This document shows positions 1-6,441 of a stretch of DNA of 9,564 bases, in pieces (the stretch's first letter is position 1; the number at the start of each line of letters is the position of its first letter). Below the pieces are notes generated by a model. It worked only from the letters and a program-made list of their open reading frames with translations. It was not told the DNA's origin and made no database searches. The translations under genes were made by a program, and so were the position numbers. Where the stretch lies: contig JAUUZB010000073.1 of the NCBI GenBank assembly GCA_030590185.1, positions 1 to 9,564 of the forward strand, read 5' to 3'. Source of the stretch: Deltaproteobacteria bacterium (lineage in GTDB: Bacteria > Myxococcota > XYA12-FULL-58-9 > JAUUZB01).

Positions 1-241
1 CGACGATGCGGTAGCGCGCGACCGCTAGTCCGTCATCACGTAGCTGGCCGGTAACCTCTACCGTGATCGACCCGAGGCGACCGAGCTCACCGAGCAGCTC
101 ACCGCGGAGTTGCGTCGGTTGGTCATCCACGACCACCGACACCACCCGCTTGACGGAGGTGCCGGTGATGCGAATTTTGCCGACCAGGCTGTCGGGGGCG
201 CCGAGGCTGAGCGCGGCGCATAGGGCGATGGCGGCGACCAC
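1..241 (-). CDS. Small exported protein of unknown function, 3' end beyond left edge
   Basis: An open frame of 80 codons runs from a GTG at 241 to the window edge without a stop. The product begins with a short hydrophobic stretch (VVAAIALCAALSLGA), which looks like a signal peptide although it lacks the usual positive N-terminus. The mature part is rich in alternating Val/Ile and charged residues (KIRITGTSVKRVVSVVVDD, then SITVEVTGQLRDDG), suggesting a small beta protein, possibly OB-like. I recognise no family. No ATG, GTG or TTG lies a short distance upstream in this frame, so GTG at 241 is the best start; an AAGAG lies 5 nt before it. The start is 2 nt past the TAG of the upstream lipoprotein gene, so translational coupling and a shared transcript are likely. 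The other two minus frames here contain stops or give Arg/Pro/Ser-rich nonsense. Confidence 0.6.
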   Translation of the reverse strand, partial: MVAAIALCAALSLGAPDSLVGKIRITGTSVKRVVSVVVDDQPTQLRGELLGELGRLGSITVEVTGQLRDDGLAVARYRIV

Positions 242-243
242 GA

Positions 244-2160
244 CTACTCTTGCACCTTCTGGACAGCGAGGCGCAGGTCGAGGTTGGCGTCGCTGGTGGC
301 GTGAATCGTGATGAAGGTGCCCGGGGTGACCGCCGAGGTATCGAGCAGGTAGTAGACCGCGCCGGTGCGGTAGATCTCGTCGTCATAGGGCAGCTCGAAG
401 TCGAGGTCGAAGTCCTCACGGGCGGTGTCGAGGACCGGACCGTAGAAGTCGGTGTTGCCCCCCAGGGAGTCGTCGTAGTTGCCGAAGGGGTCGATGCCGG
501 TGATGTAGTTGGTGGTGCCGGCGTGCTCCGGGTGGACGGCGGTGGGGAGGTAGTCGTAGGCGTTGGCCGCGGTGACGTTCACGTCCGGGTTGTTGGTGGC
601 GTAGAGCCCGAGCAGGTGGTGCCAGAGGAAGTCCGGATCGGCATCCTGGAAGGCGGCGTGGTCAAAACCCTGCGCATCCCCCTCGAGCAGGCCCGAGATG
701 AGGGTGGTGGCGGCGTCAAAGGTGCCGGTGGAGGCGGCGTCGGCGCCGGTGCTGGCCTGGTCGATCATGTGGCGTAGCAGCAACATGGCCTTGCCGCGCA
801 TGGTGAGCTCGGAGTCGCCCGGGTCGGAGTTGGCAAAGCCAGAGAAGTCCCATTCGTCAAAGGCGCGCTCGATGGTACGAACGTTGGAGGCGCCCCAGCC
901 GGTGAGATCCTCGTTGAGGTGGGCGAGCCCCTCGTCGAGCCACAGCACCTCGGGCAGGGCGTCGTCGTTGCGAGCCTGGACCCGCACGGCAAAGGAGGTC
1001 AGGTGGGTGTACTCATGGGCGAGGGTGCCGGTGAGGTGGTGCTCATCGCCGGCGAGCGGCATCGCGGCCCAGAGGATGTCCGCCTCGTTGCCGGTGGTGT
1101 CGGGATCGGGGTCGGTGTGCGGCAAGAAGTCGGTGAAGGCAAAGAAGCCAGCCATGCTCGGTCGGCACGCGGCCTCGGTGGCGTCCCAGGCGCAGGTATC
1201 GACGGCGTCGCAGGTAACCTGACCCATCTGATCCGGGCAGACGCCGTTGCTGACCACGACGGTCATGCGGCCGTCGGCGTCGCGATCGAGCGGGTCGACG
1301 TGGCCGGTCTGGCCGAGCAGGTCGAGTTGGAAGGGGAGGGTGAGGAGGAAACCCTGGGCGGCGAGGATCGCCGTGTCGCGCTCGGCCCAGAGGCTATCTT
1401 CGACCACCACGTTGAGCTCGAGGCCCGAGGCGACATCGATCAGCACGTCGGCGAGCTGGAAGGTGCGGTCGACCCCGTCGAGGGGATACGTGATGTCAAA
1501 GGTGTCGGTCTCGATCGCCCGGCAGGTCCCCTGCCAGCACATCTGGATGGCGCTGCACGGGGTGTCGCAGATGGCGTTCTGGCGCCCGCCCGCCGGCCAC
1601 AGGGTGCGCTCGCCGGCGCGCAGGTCCTCCACCAACGCGTTGATGCCTGTCCGCCGGTCACGGTCAAAGTCGAGACGCGCGCGCCACTCGCGGGAGATCG
1701 GCTGCGGCTCGCGGAATTCGAGCGGCCGGATGGTCCGGTTGAGGTCGGCCTCGCCCGCATTGAGGGTGAAGAAGACCGTCTCGTGGGCATGCTCCATCTC
1801 CGTCGGCACGTCGTAGACCGCCATCAGGAAGATGTCGGTGTCGGCCGTGACTTCAAAGGAGGCGAGGCCAAAGGTGCGCTCGTCGGCGGCGCCCGCCGTG
1901 ACGCACTCCCCGACCAGGATGGCGCCACCCGCGCCACCCGCGCCGCCGGCGGCGGTGGCCTCTTCACAGGTGAACCCGACCAGGCAGTCGAAGTCGTACG
2001 TACAGGTCGCCGGGTTGGTGCCCCCACCGCCCCCGTCGCCGCCCCCAAACCCGCCACCTTCGCCGCCGCTACCGCCGCTGCCGGAGCCGGTGATCCCACA
2101 GGCTCCGAGGGCCAGGGCTGAGAAGAGAAGGCTGCCGAAAACGAATCCTCTATGCGACAT
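244..2160 (-). CDS. Secreted lipoprotein, probable M30-like zinc metallopeptidase
   Basis: The 638-residue product starts MSHRGFVFGSLLFSALALGAC, a type II signal peptide with lipobox LGAC (Cys21). A Gly/Ser linker follows (about 22-47), so the protein is probably anchored to a membrane with the rest exported. Cys-rich pieces lie at 53-65 (Cys53, 59, 65), 198-213 (Cys198, 202, 208, 213) and 308-332, probably disulfide bonded. A DxDxDG calcium-type loop is at 292-297. The catalytic signature is AHEYTHL with zinc ligands His382 and His386 and general base Glu383, then WLDEG with Glu410 as likely third ligand. This HEXXH-about 24 residues-E(G) layout matches gluzincins of the M30 (hyicolysin) type. 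Substrate is unknown. The frame is open back to 2253, but the Met at 2160 has AAGGAGG 8 nt upstream and begins a true signal peptide, so it is chosen. A promoter was not clearly found. An inactive relative or a calcium-binding surface protein is possible. Confidence 0.85.
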   Translation of the reverse strand: MSHRGFVFGSLLFSALALGACGITGSGSGGSGGEGGGFGGGDGGGGGTNPATCTYDFDCLVGFTCEEATAAGGAGGAGGAILVGECVTAGAADERTFGLASFEVTADTDIFLMAVYDVPTEMEHAHETVFFTLNAGEADLNRTIRPLEFREPQPISREWRARLDFDRDRRTGINALVEDLRAGERTLWPAGGRQNAICDTPCSAIQMCWQGTCRAIETDTFDITYPLDGVDRTFQLADVLIDVASGLELNVVVEDSLWAERDTAILAAQGFLLTLPFQLDLLGQTGHVDPLDRDADGRMTVVVSNGVCPDQMGQVTCDAVDTCAWDATEAACRPSMAGFFAFTDFLPHTDPDPDTTGNEADILWAAMPLAGDEHHLTGTLAHEYTHLTSFAVRVQARNDDALPEVLWLDEGLAHLNEDLTGWGASNVRTIERAFDEWDFSGFANSDPGDSELTMRGKAMLLLRHMIDQASTGADAASTGTFDAATTLISGLLEGDAQGFDHAAFQDADPDFLWHHLLGLYATNNPDVNVTAANAYDYLPTAVHPEHAGTTNYITGIDPFGNYDDSLGGNTDFYGPVLDTAREDFDLDFELPYDDEIYRTGAVYYLLDTSAVTPGTFITIHATSDANLDLRLAVQKVQE

Positions 2161-2165
2161 GGGAT

Positions 2166-2181
2166 AACCCTCCTTGGGGTT
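2166..2181 (-). promoter_or_regulatory. Shine-Dalgarno of the lipoprotein gene within a small stem-loop
   Basis: On the minus strand, AAGGAGG (2169-2175) sits 8 nt before the ATG at 2160 and decides that start. It is flanked by AACCC and GGGTT (2177-2181 and 2166-2170), which could form a 5-bp stem with a 6-nt loop carrying part of the Shine-Dalgarno. The ribosome site is strongly supported; the stem is short and may be chance. Confidence 0.55.
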
Positions 2182-2263
2182 GGGGCTCGGCCTCGGGTTG
2201 GCGTGAGCCACGCTGACGTGGTTGCAGACGTCCGTGGGGCGCCTGCCATTCACCCGGCCGGTT

Positions 2264-2294
2264 CTAGCGAATAGGGGTCGGAATTACTAGCGAA
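2264..2294. repeat. Direct repeat CTAGCGAA, two copies 23 bp apart
   Basis: CTAGCGAA occurs at 2264-2271 and 2287-2294, a start-to-start distance of 23 bp, roughly two turns of DNA. It lies about 105-135 bp upstream of the lipoprotein start. Such spacing would suit a dimeric regulator contacting one face of the helix, but two 8-mers alone are weak evidence. Confidence 0.35.
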
Positions 2295-2351
2295 GGGAGG
2301 TTCCGAAGAAACCCGTGAATAAACTCGCCCCAGCCCTCGCCCAACCGAGGA

Positions 2352-2381
2352 TGGTGACTCGCGCGGGAAAGCTGTTATAAC
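2352..2381 (+). promoter_or_regulatory. Candidate sigma70-like promoter for the 2434 gene
   Basis: TATAAC at 2376-2381 matches five of six positions of the TATAAT -10 consensus and stands out in GC-rich surroundings. The upstream TGGTGA (2352-2357) is a poor -35 (three of six) at 18-bp spacing. Transcription would start near 2388, giving a leader of about 45 nt. The -10 lies in the palindrome GTTATAAC, so direction is not fixed by it. Confidence 0.35.
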
Positions 2382-2397
2382 CGGCCCGCTCTCGCGA

Positions 2398-2409
2398 ACC
2401 GACGTCGGT
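2398..2409. promoter_or_regulatory. 12-bp perfect palindrome, possible operator
   Basis: ACCGACGTCGGT reads the same on both strands. It lies just downstream of the candidate -10 and upstream of the Shine-Dalgarno (AGGAG, 2424-2428), where a repressor would block transcription of the 2434 gene. A few 12-bp palindromes are expected by chance in 9.5 kb, so position is the main argument. Confidence 0.3.
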
Positions 2410-2433
2410 GAACGAATCAAAACAGGAGCTCAG

Positions 2434-2940
2434 ATGCGCGCCTTGTGGCTCAGCTTTACGGCAATCTCCGTCATTTTCTTCACGACCAACACCTCCGCCC
2501 AGGAAGAGGGCCTCGAGGACGACCCGCTAGCCGAGCTCGCGGCGCTCGGCGACGCGATGATGGATGAGGGCCCCGAGGGTGGCGGCTCGATCCGCGCCAA
2601 AAAAGAGGTCGACACGGCGGTGACCAAGCGCAAGAAGGATGGCCGCAACGTCGAGGCCAAGGTCGAAGAGGTCAAGCTCGGCAAATTCCCCCGCGTGGCG
2701 GTCAAGGTCCGGGTGAGCCGGCCGGCCAAGACCGGCAAGGGCGCCGGGCTCGCCAAGAACGACACCCTGGTGATCATCCCGCTGTTCAAAGTGAAGAAGG
2801 GCAAGATCGTCATGGAGGACGACGCCACCCGGCTCAACGCCGGCGCCTTCTATCTCCAACGCGGCGACAAGGTGATGATTCGCCTCGGCGATAACCCCAA
2901 GGGCAAGCTCTGGAAGGCCGAGTACATCGAGCGCAAGTAG
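2434..2940 (+). CDS. Small exported basic protein of unknown function
   Basis: The 168-residue product has a clear signal peptide (Arg2, hydrophobic 4-16, likely cleavage after Ala22 in TSA-QEE), so it should be exported to the periplasm or beyond. The mature N-terminus is acidic with a Gly-rich turn (about 24-52). The rest is Lys-rich and predicted beta (EAKVEEVKLGKFPRVAVKV, then LVIIPLF and KVMIRL), ending in a basic tail. This suggests a compact beta domain; I recognise no family. Start ATG at 2434 has AGGAG at 5-nt spacing. It lies 85 nt upstream of pgpH on the same strand and could be cotranscribed with it. No Cys, no membrane anchor and no catalytic motif are visible. Confidence 0.85.
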   Translation: MRALWLSFTAISVIFFTTNTSAQEEGLEDDPLAELAALGDAMMDEGPEGGGSIRAKKEVDTAVTKRKKDGRNVEAKVEEVKLGKFPRVAVKVRVSRPAKTGKGAGLAKNDTLVIIPLFKVKKGKIVMEDDATRLNAGAFYLQRGDKVMIRLGDNPKGKLWKAEYIERK

Positions 2941-2973
2941 CGCAGCGGTACCGTCGCCCCTACATCAGACCCT

Positions 2974-3017
2974 AGGCTCCTCCAGCCCGTAGCCGTTATA
3001 GTCTCCCGGAGGAGCCT
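2974..3017 (+). promoter_or_regulatory. 10-bp inverted repeat enclosing the pgpH ribosome binding site
   Basis: AGGCTCCTCC (2974-2983) is the exact reverse complement of GGAGGAGCCT (3008-3017), separated by 24 nt. The right arm contains the pgpH Shine-Dalgarno GGAGGAG (3008-3014, 11 nt before the ATG). In RNA starting upstream, the arm would pair with and hide the ribosome site. There is no T-run after the stem, so it does not look like an intrinsic terminator. Confidence 0.55.
2997..3002 (+). promoter_or_regulatory. Possible -10 box for pgpH within the inverted-repeat loop
   Basis: TATAGT matches five of six -10 consensus positions and lies in the loop between the two arms at 2974-3017. A start near 3008-3010 would yield a leader of under 20 nt that keeps the Shine-Dalgarno but lacks the masking arm. 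No good -35 is seen at the right distance, so confidence is low. Confidence 0.25.
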
Positions 3018-3025
3018 GCCGCCCC

Positions 3026-5578
3026 ATGGCCAACGAGCCACGCCCATCCTCACCCGAGGTTGACCTTCCCAAGACGCGTAGTACGCCCCGTACTGCCGTG
3101 CGGCCGGCGATGCTCGCGGCCCTCGACCGCGCCGCCTGGTTCAGGCCCGCGTTGGTGGCGGTGGCGGCTGGGTTGGTCGGTCTGGTGCTGGCGCCGGAGT
3201 GGGCGACTCGGAACTATCCGACCGACCCCAACCTGGTCGGGACGCCGGCCACGGCGGACATCAAGGCGGAATACGACGACCGGGGCGACATCATCGACGA
3301 GCGGACCACCGCTCGCCTCCGGGAGGAGGCGGTGGCCGAGGTGCGAGACGTCTACGACTTCGACGCGGAGTTGGGACGAAAGATCGGGGAGCTCGTCCGC
3401 TCCGCCGCCGAAACCGCCCGCGCCCAGATCAGCTCCTTTGTCGCGTCGGACCCAGCCTTTGCCAACGGCGTGGCGCGACTCGACCGCAGGCGGGCGGCCG
3501 TCTTTGCCGAGGGCATGACCCAGGCCCTGGTAACCGCCCAGGCCGCCTTTGGGGGCGAGCTGGGCGTGACCCTGACCCCGGTCGACGCCAAGCAGCTCGC
3601 CGCCGATCGCTACGGCGCCCCGTTCGCAGATCTGCTCGCAGATTTGATCATCGCGGTGCACGAGGATCCGATCATCCTGGACCGGACCGGCCTGGCCGGT
3701 AACGCCGCCAAGGGTATCCTGGTGCGCCAACTCACCGAGGACACGCAGCGGGTCGTCGAGGACGTGGCCACCGTGGGCGACCTACAGAGGGTCAAGAACG
3801 CGCTATCCATCCGACTCGACGTTCTCCTCGCCCAACGTCAGGCCCGGGCCATGGGGCGACACCAGCCACGGCAAGCCCCTCCCCCCGTGGTCGTGCCGGT
3901 GACGCCGGTCTGGCGCCCGGCCCCGGAGCTGCGCACCGCCCTGGTGCACGTCGCGGAACAACTGCTCCGCCCGAACCTCACCTTCAACCGGCGCGACACC
4001 GAGACCGCGCGTGACACGGCCAAACTGTCGGTGGCCCCGGCCAAGCTCACGGTCAAGCGTGGCCAGATGATCATCCGCGACGGCGACGTTTACACCGAGC
4101 GCCACCTGCTGATCCTCGGCGCCATGGCCCGCTACAGCCGTGACACCTCCATCGCGCGGGTGGCGATCGGCGCCTTCTTGCTGGTGCTGACCCTGCTGTT
4201 CGCCGCCATGAGTCTCGGCGGTATGCGGCGCACTACCATGCCGGCGCGCGACGCGCTGTTTTTGGCCGCCCTGTTCATCATGGCGGTCGTCATGGGCCGG
4301 GTGTGGCTGGCGTTGGTCGGCACGGTGGGCGAAACCTCCAGCGCCGCCGCCCACGCCGCCTTGCTCTACCTGCTGCCGGTGGCCGCCGGGGCGATGGTGG
4401 CGCGCCTGGTCTTGCGGCTAGAGACCGCGCTGGTCTTCGGAGTCGTGACCAGCCTGGTGCTCGGTCTAATGGTCGGTGAGCATCGTCTGATCACCATCTA
4501 CGCCCTGGTCGGCTCGATCCTCGGCGCCAGTTTGATCCGTACCATCTCGAAGCGCAGCGATCTGTTGCGGGTCGGCGTCTGGGTGGGGGGCGCCCAGGCG
4601 GTGACCGCCCTCGGGATGCAGCTCTTCGTCGCCGAGGGGGATCCGTTGATCTATCTGGTGACCATCGGCGCGGCATTCTCGGGCGGCCTGCTCGCCGCCT
4701 TCATCGCCCTGGCGCTCACGCCGGTGATCGAGATGGTCTTCCGCTACACCACCGACCTCAAGCTGCTCGAGCTCGCCAATCTCAATCACCCGGCGCTCAA
4801 GGAGCTGATCGTCCAGTCGCCCGGCACCTACCACCACAGCATCATCGTCGGCTCCCTGGTGGAGGCGGCGGCGGACGCCATCGGGGCAAACTCGCTGCTC
4901 GCCAAGGTGATGGCCTATTACCACGACCTCGGCAAGGGCACGAACGCGACCTACTTCATCGAGAACCAACGCGGCGGTCAGAATCCCCACGACAAGCTCA
5001 AGCCGTCGATGTCGGCGATGATCATCCGGCATCACGTCAGCGATGGTCTGGAGCTCGGCAAGAAGTTCGGGCTCGGCAGCGAGATTCTGGCCGGCATCGC
5101 TGAGCACCACGGCACCAGCGTGATTCAGTATTTCTACCGTCGCGCCCAGGACGGGGGGGACGAGGACACCCAGGTCTCCGAGAGTGACTACCGCTACCCC
5201 GGCCCCAAGCCCCAAACCCGGGAGACCGCGTTGGTGATGCTGAGCGACTCGGTGGAGGCGGCGGCCCGCTCCCTGCCGGATCCAAATCCGGCGCGGCTGC
5301 GCGGCATGGTCAACAAGATCATCAACGTCAAGTTCACCGACGGCCAGCTCGAGGATTCGGAGCTAACCCTCAAGGATCTGCACACCATCGCCAAGGCGTT
5401 CCTGGATGTGCTCGGCTCGATCTACCATCACCGGGTGGAGTACCCGGAGGCGAACAAAGAACGGCGCAGAGATGACGATTCGGATCCGAAACCTCCGGGG
5501 AAAGAAAACGGTGGCGACACCCCGTCTGAGGAAGATCGCCCAGATAATATCCGTCGCCTCGGACTGTCGGGACGCTGA
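3026..5578 (+). CDS. pgpH: PgpH-family 7TM-HD cyclic-di-AMP phosphodiesterase
   Basis: The 850-residue product has the full architecture of the PgpH (YqfF) family: one N-terminal membrane segment (about 38-56), an extracytoplasmic 7TMR-HDED region (about 57-370), seven membrane segments (about 376-570) and a cytoplasmic HD domain (about 595-760). Metal and catalytic motifs are intact: PGTYHHS (His603, His604), YYHDLGKG (His633, Asp634), RHH (His669, His670), EHHG (His694, His695) and SDSVEAA (Asp741). Characterised relatives hydrolyse c-di-AMP to pApA; that substrate is assigned by family and not shown here. The C-terminal tail (about 810-850) is charged and disordered-looking, and ybeY begins within it. 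The ATG at 3026 has GGAGGAG 11 nt upstream. pgpH next to ybeY is a common conserved arrangement, often with phoH upstream; here a small exported-protein gene takes that place. Confidence 0.93.
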   Translation: MANEPRPSSPEVDLPKTRSTPRTAVRPAMLAALDRAAWFRPALVAVAAGLVGLVLAPEWATRNYPTDPNLVGTPATADIKAEYDDRGDIIDERTTARLREEAVAEVRDVYDFDAELGRKIGELVRSAAETARAQISSFVASDPAFANGVARLDRRRAAVFAEGMTQALVTAQAAFGGELGVTLTPVDAKQLAADRYGAPFADLLADLIIAVHEDPIILDRTGLAGNAAKGILVRQLTEDTQRVVEDVATVGDLQRVKNALSIRLDVLLAQRQARAMGRHQPRQAPPPVVVPVTPVWRPAPELRTALVHVAEQLLRPNLTFNRRDTETARDTAKLSVAPAKLTVKRGQMIIRDGDVYTERHLLILGAMARYSRDTSIARVAIGAFLLVLTLLFAAMSLGGMRRTTMPARDALFLAALFIMAVVMGRVWLALVGTVGETSSAAAHAALLYLLPVAAGAMVARLVLRLETALVFGVVTSLVLGLMVGEHRLITIYALVGSILGASLIRTISKRSDLLRVGVWVGGAQAVTALGMQLFVAEGDPLIYLVTIGAAFSGGLLAAFIALALTPVIEMVFRYTTDLKLLELANLNHPALKELIVQSPGTYHHSIIVGSLVEAAADAIGANSLLAKVMAYYHDLGKGTNATYFIENQRGGQNPHDKLKPSMSAMIIRHHVSDGLELGKKFGLGSEILAGIAEHHGTSVIQYFYRRAQDGGDEDTQVSESDYRYPGPKPQTRETALVMLSDSVEAAARSLPDPNPARLRGMVNKIINVKFTDGQLEDSELTLKDLHTIAKAFLDVLGSIYHHRVEYPEANKERRRDDDSDPKPPGKENGGDTPSEEDRPDNIRRLGLSGR

Positions 5579-5930
5579 GCTCTCGATCCTCATCACCCGC
5601 GACGCTGAGATCCAGGCGCTGAATCGTGATTGGCGTGGCAAGGATCGCCCGACCGACGTGCTCTCCTTTGCGCAGGAGGAGGGGGAGGGACCTGGCCCAG
5701 TCGGCGCGCCGCGGGTGCTCGGTGACGTGGTGATCAGTGTCGAGACCGCCGCGCGGCAAGCAACACAGCTGGGGCACAGCCTCGAGACGGAGATGCGGCG
5801 GCTGTTGGTCCACGGCCTGCTCCACCTTCTCGGCTATGAGCACGTACACGGCGGCCGGCAGGCCGCGAAGATGAAGCGGGAGGAGGCGCGGTTGCTAGGC
5901 GTATTGGCCCGGGGGTTGCCGAAGGGGTAG
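5472..5930 (+). CDS. ybeY: Endoribonuclease YbeY (16S rRNA 3'-end maturation)
   Basis: YbeY is a zinc-dependent endoribonuclease for 16S rRNA processing and ribosome quality control. The zinc motif HGLLHLLGYEH gives ligands His114, His118 and His124; Glu123 replaces the more usual Asp before the last His. RPTDVLSF (59-66, with the conserved Arg59) and LGDVVIS (83-89) are also diagnostic. The start ATG at 5472 gives 152 residues, normal for the family, and the product begins MTIRIRNL as relatives do. The frame is open to 5406, but the extra residues are unlike YbeY. This start lies inside pgpH, giving a 107-nt overlap in the +1 frame. Only a weak Shine-Dalgarno precedes it, so expression probably depends on coupling to pgpH translation. 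Confidence 0.93.
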   Translation: MTIRIRNLRGKKTVATPRLRKIAQIISVASDCRDAELSILITRDAEIQALNRDWRGKDRPTDVLSFAQEEGEGPGPVGAPRVLGDVVISVETAARQATQLGHSLETEMRRLLVHGLLHLLGYEHVHGGRQAAKMKREEARLLGVLARGLPKG

Positions 5931-5933
5931 CGA

Positions 5934-5952
5934 CGGGTAGGACGAAAACCCG
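5934..5952 (+). terminator. Weak stem-loop between convergent genes
   Basis: CGGGT (5934-5938) and ACCCG (5948-5952) can pair around a 9-nt loop, just after the ybeY stop at 5930. A pyrimidine-rich stretch follows but without a real T-run. The 36-bp gap to the opposing gene end is where termination of both transcripts would be expected. This is a weak candidate. Confidence 0.25.
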
Positions 5953-5966
5953 ATCTCGCTTCTTTC

Positions 5967-6374
5967 CTAGAACCCCCCTGGGTTGGCGAGCACCTTGGTC
6001 CGCTCCGCTTCGATCGACTCGAGCCGTCGCCGGTATTCCATCTCGGTGATTCGCCCGGAGTTGTAGATGTCGGTGAGCTTCATCAGACGATCGTTGAGCA
6101 TGCGGAGCCTGCCCTCGCCCGAATTTTGGTCGACCTGCTGGCGCTTGAAGCAGAAGATCCTCGGTTTGGGAAAGCCGACCAACTGCCAGCCAGCCAGGCC
6201 CATGCTGTTGGCGAACTCTTCTGCCTCCGTGGCCCGGCTCCACTCCATCTCCACGCAGCGGTGCTCCCACGCCCCGGTGTAGGGGGCTGACCGTCGTTTG
6301 CCGCGGGCGTCGGCCTCTGCGGCCCACAGGACCAAAAGGCAGGGAATGGTGAGCAGGAGTGTGGCTGTGCGCAT
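5967..6374 (-). CDS. Small exported protein with DUF4177-like core and SHOCT-like tail
   Basis: The 135-residue product has a signal peptide (hydrophobic 4-19, likely cleavage after Ala23 in ADA-R), so it is probably periplasmic. Residues 36-78 resemble DUF4177: WEHRCVEMEW, then a helix ending GLAGWQLVG (59-67) and a closing strand IFCFKR. Residues about 88-123 form a charged helical region containing IYNSGRITEMEYRRRLE (103-119), which looks like a SHOCT oligomerisation helix-turn-helix. Two Cys (40 and 75) remain in the mature part and could pair. The function of either module is not established. Met at 6374 is chosen over one 5 codons upstream because GGAGGAG lies 6 nt before it. It follows the large gene by 67 nt on the same strand and may share its transcript. 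Confidence 0.8.
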   Translation of the reverse strand: MRTATLLLTIPCLLVLWAAEADARGKRRSAPYTGAWEHRCVEMEWSRATEAEEFANSMGLAGWQLVGFPKPRIFCFKRQQVDQNSGEGRLRMLNDRLMKLTDIYNSGRITEMEYRRRLESIEAERTKVLANPGGF

Positions 6375-6380
6375 GGGGGG

Positions 6381-6395
6381 CTCCTCCACAGGAGG
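6381..6395 (-). promoter_or_regulatory. Shine-Dalgarno hairpin before the DUF4177-like gene
   Basis: On the minus strand CCTCC-TGT-GGAGG (6395 down to 6383) can fold on itself, pairing the Shine-Dalgarno (GGAGGAG, 6387-6381) with the five bases just before it. A second register, CTCCT-GTGG-AGGAG, is also possible. The ribosome site is firm; masking by the hairpin is inference. Confidence 0.45.
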
Positions 6396-6441
6396 GTTTT
6401 GCAGATGCCGCCCCGGGGCGCAACCATCCCCTGGTCGCGGA

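Larger units (their letters stand above)
2161..2433. other. Divergent intergenic region
   Basis: This 273-bp gap separates the lipoprotein gene (minus) from the exported-protein gene (plus), so promoters for both should lie here. It is visibly more AT-rich than the flanking genes between about 2260 and 2330. It contains a repeated CTAGCGAA, the palindrome GTTATAAC at 2374-2381, which could act as a -10 on either strand, and the 12-bp palindrome at 2398-2409. I see no convincing small gene in it. Confidence 0.7.

Noticed and set aside
919..2121. 400-codon plus-strand open frame antisense to the lipoprotein gene
   Set aside because: It is a GC-rich mirror frame. The product is Gly/Val/Arg-rich without domains, and the minus strand encodes a lipobox, Cys modules and HEXXH.
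2161..2253. 31-codon N-terminal extension of the lipoprotein
   Set aside because: The extension would bury the signal peptide; the strong AAGGAGG supports the Met at 2160.
4466..5215. 249-codon minus-strand open frame inside pgpH
   Set aside because: It lies opposite the membrane and HD regions of pgpH, whose conserved motifs prove the plus-strand reading.
5406..5471. Earlier start for ybeY
   Set aside because: The added residues (MCSARSTITGWSTRRR...) are unlike YbeY, while the Met at 5472 matches the family's normal N-terminus and length.
6410..6419. Palindrome GCCCCGGGGC between the large gene and the DUF4177-like gene
   Set aside because: A 10-bp GC-only palindrome is common in DNA of this composition, and there is no T-run to make it a terminator.
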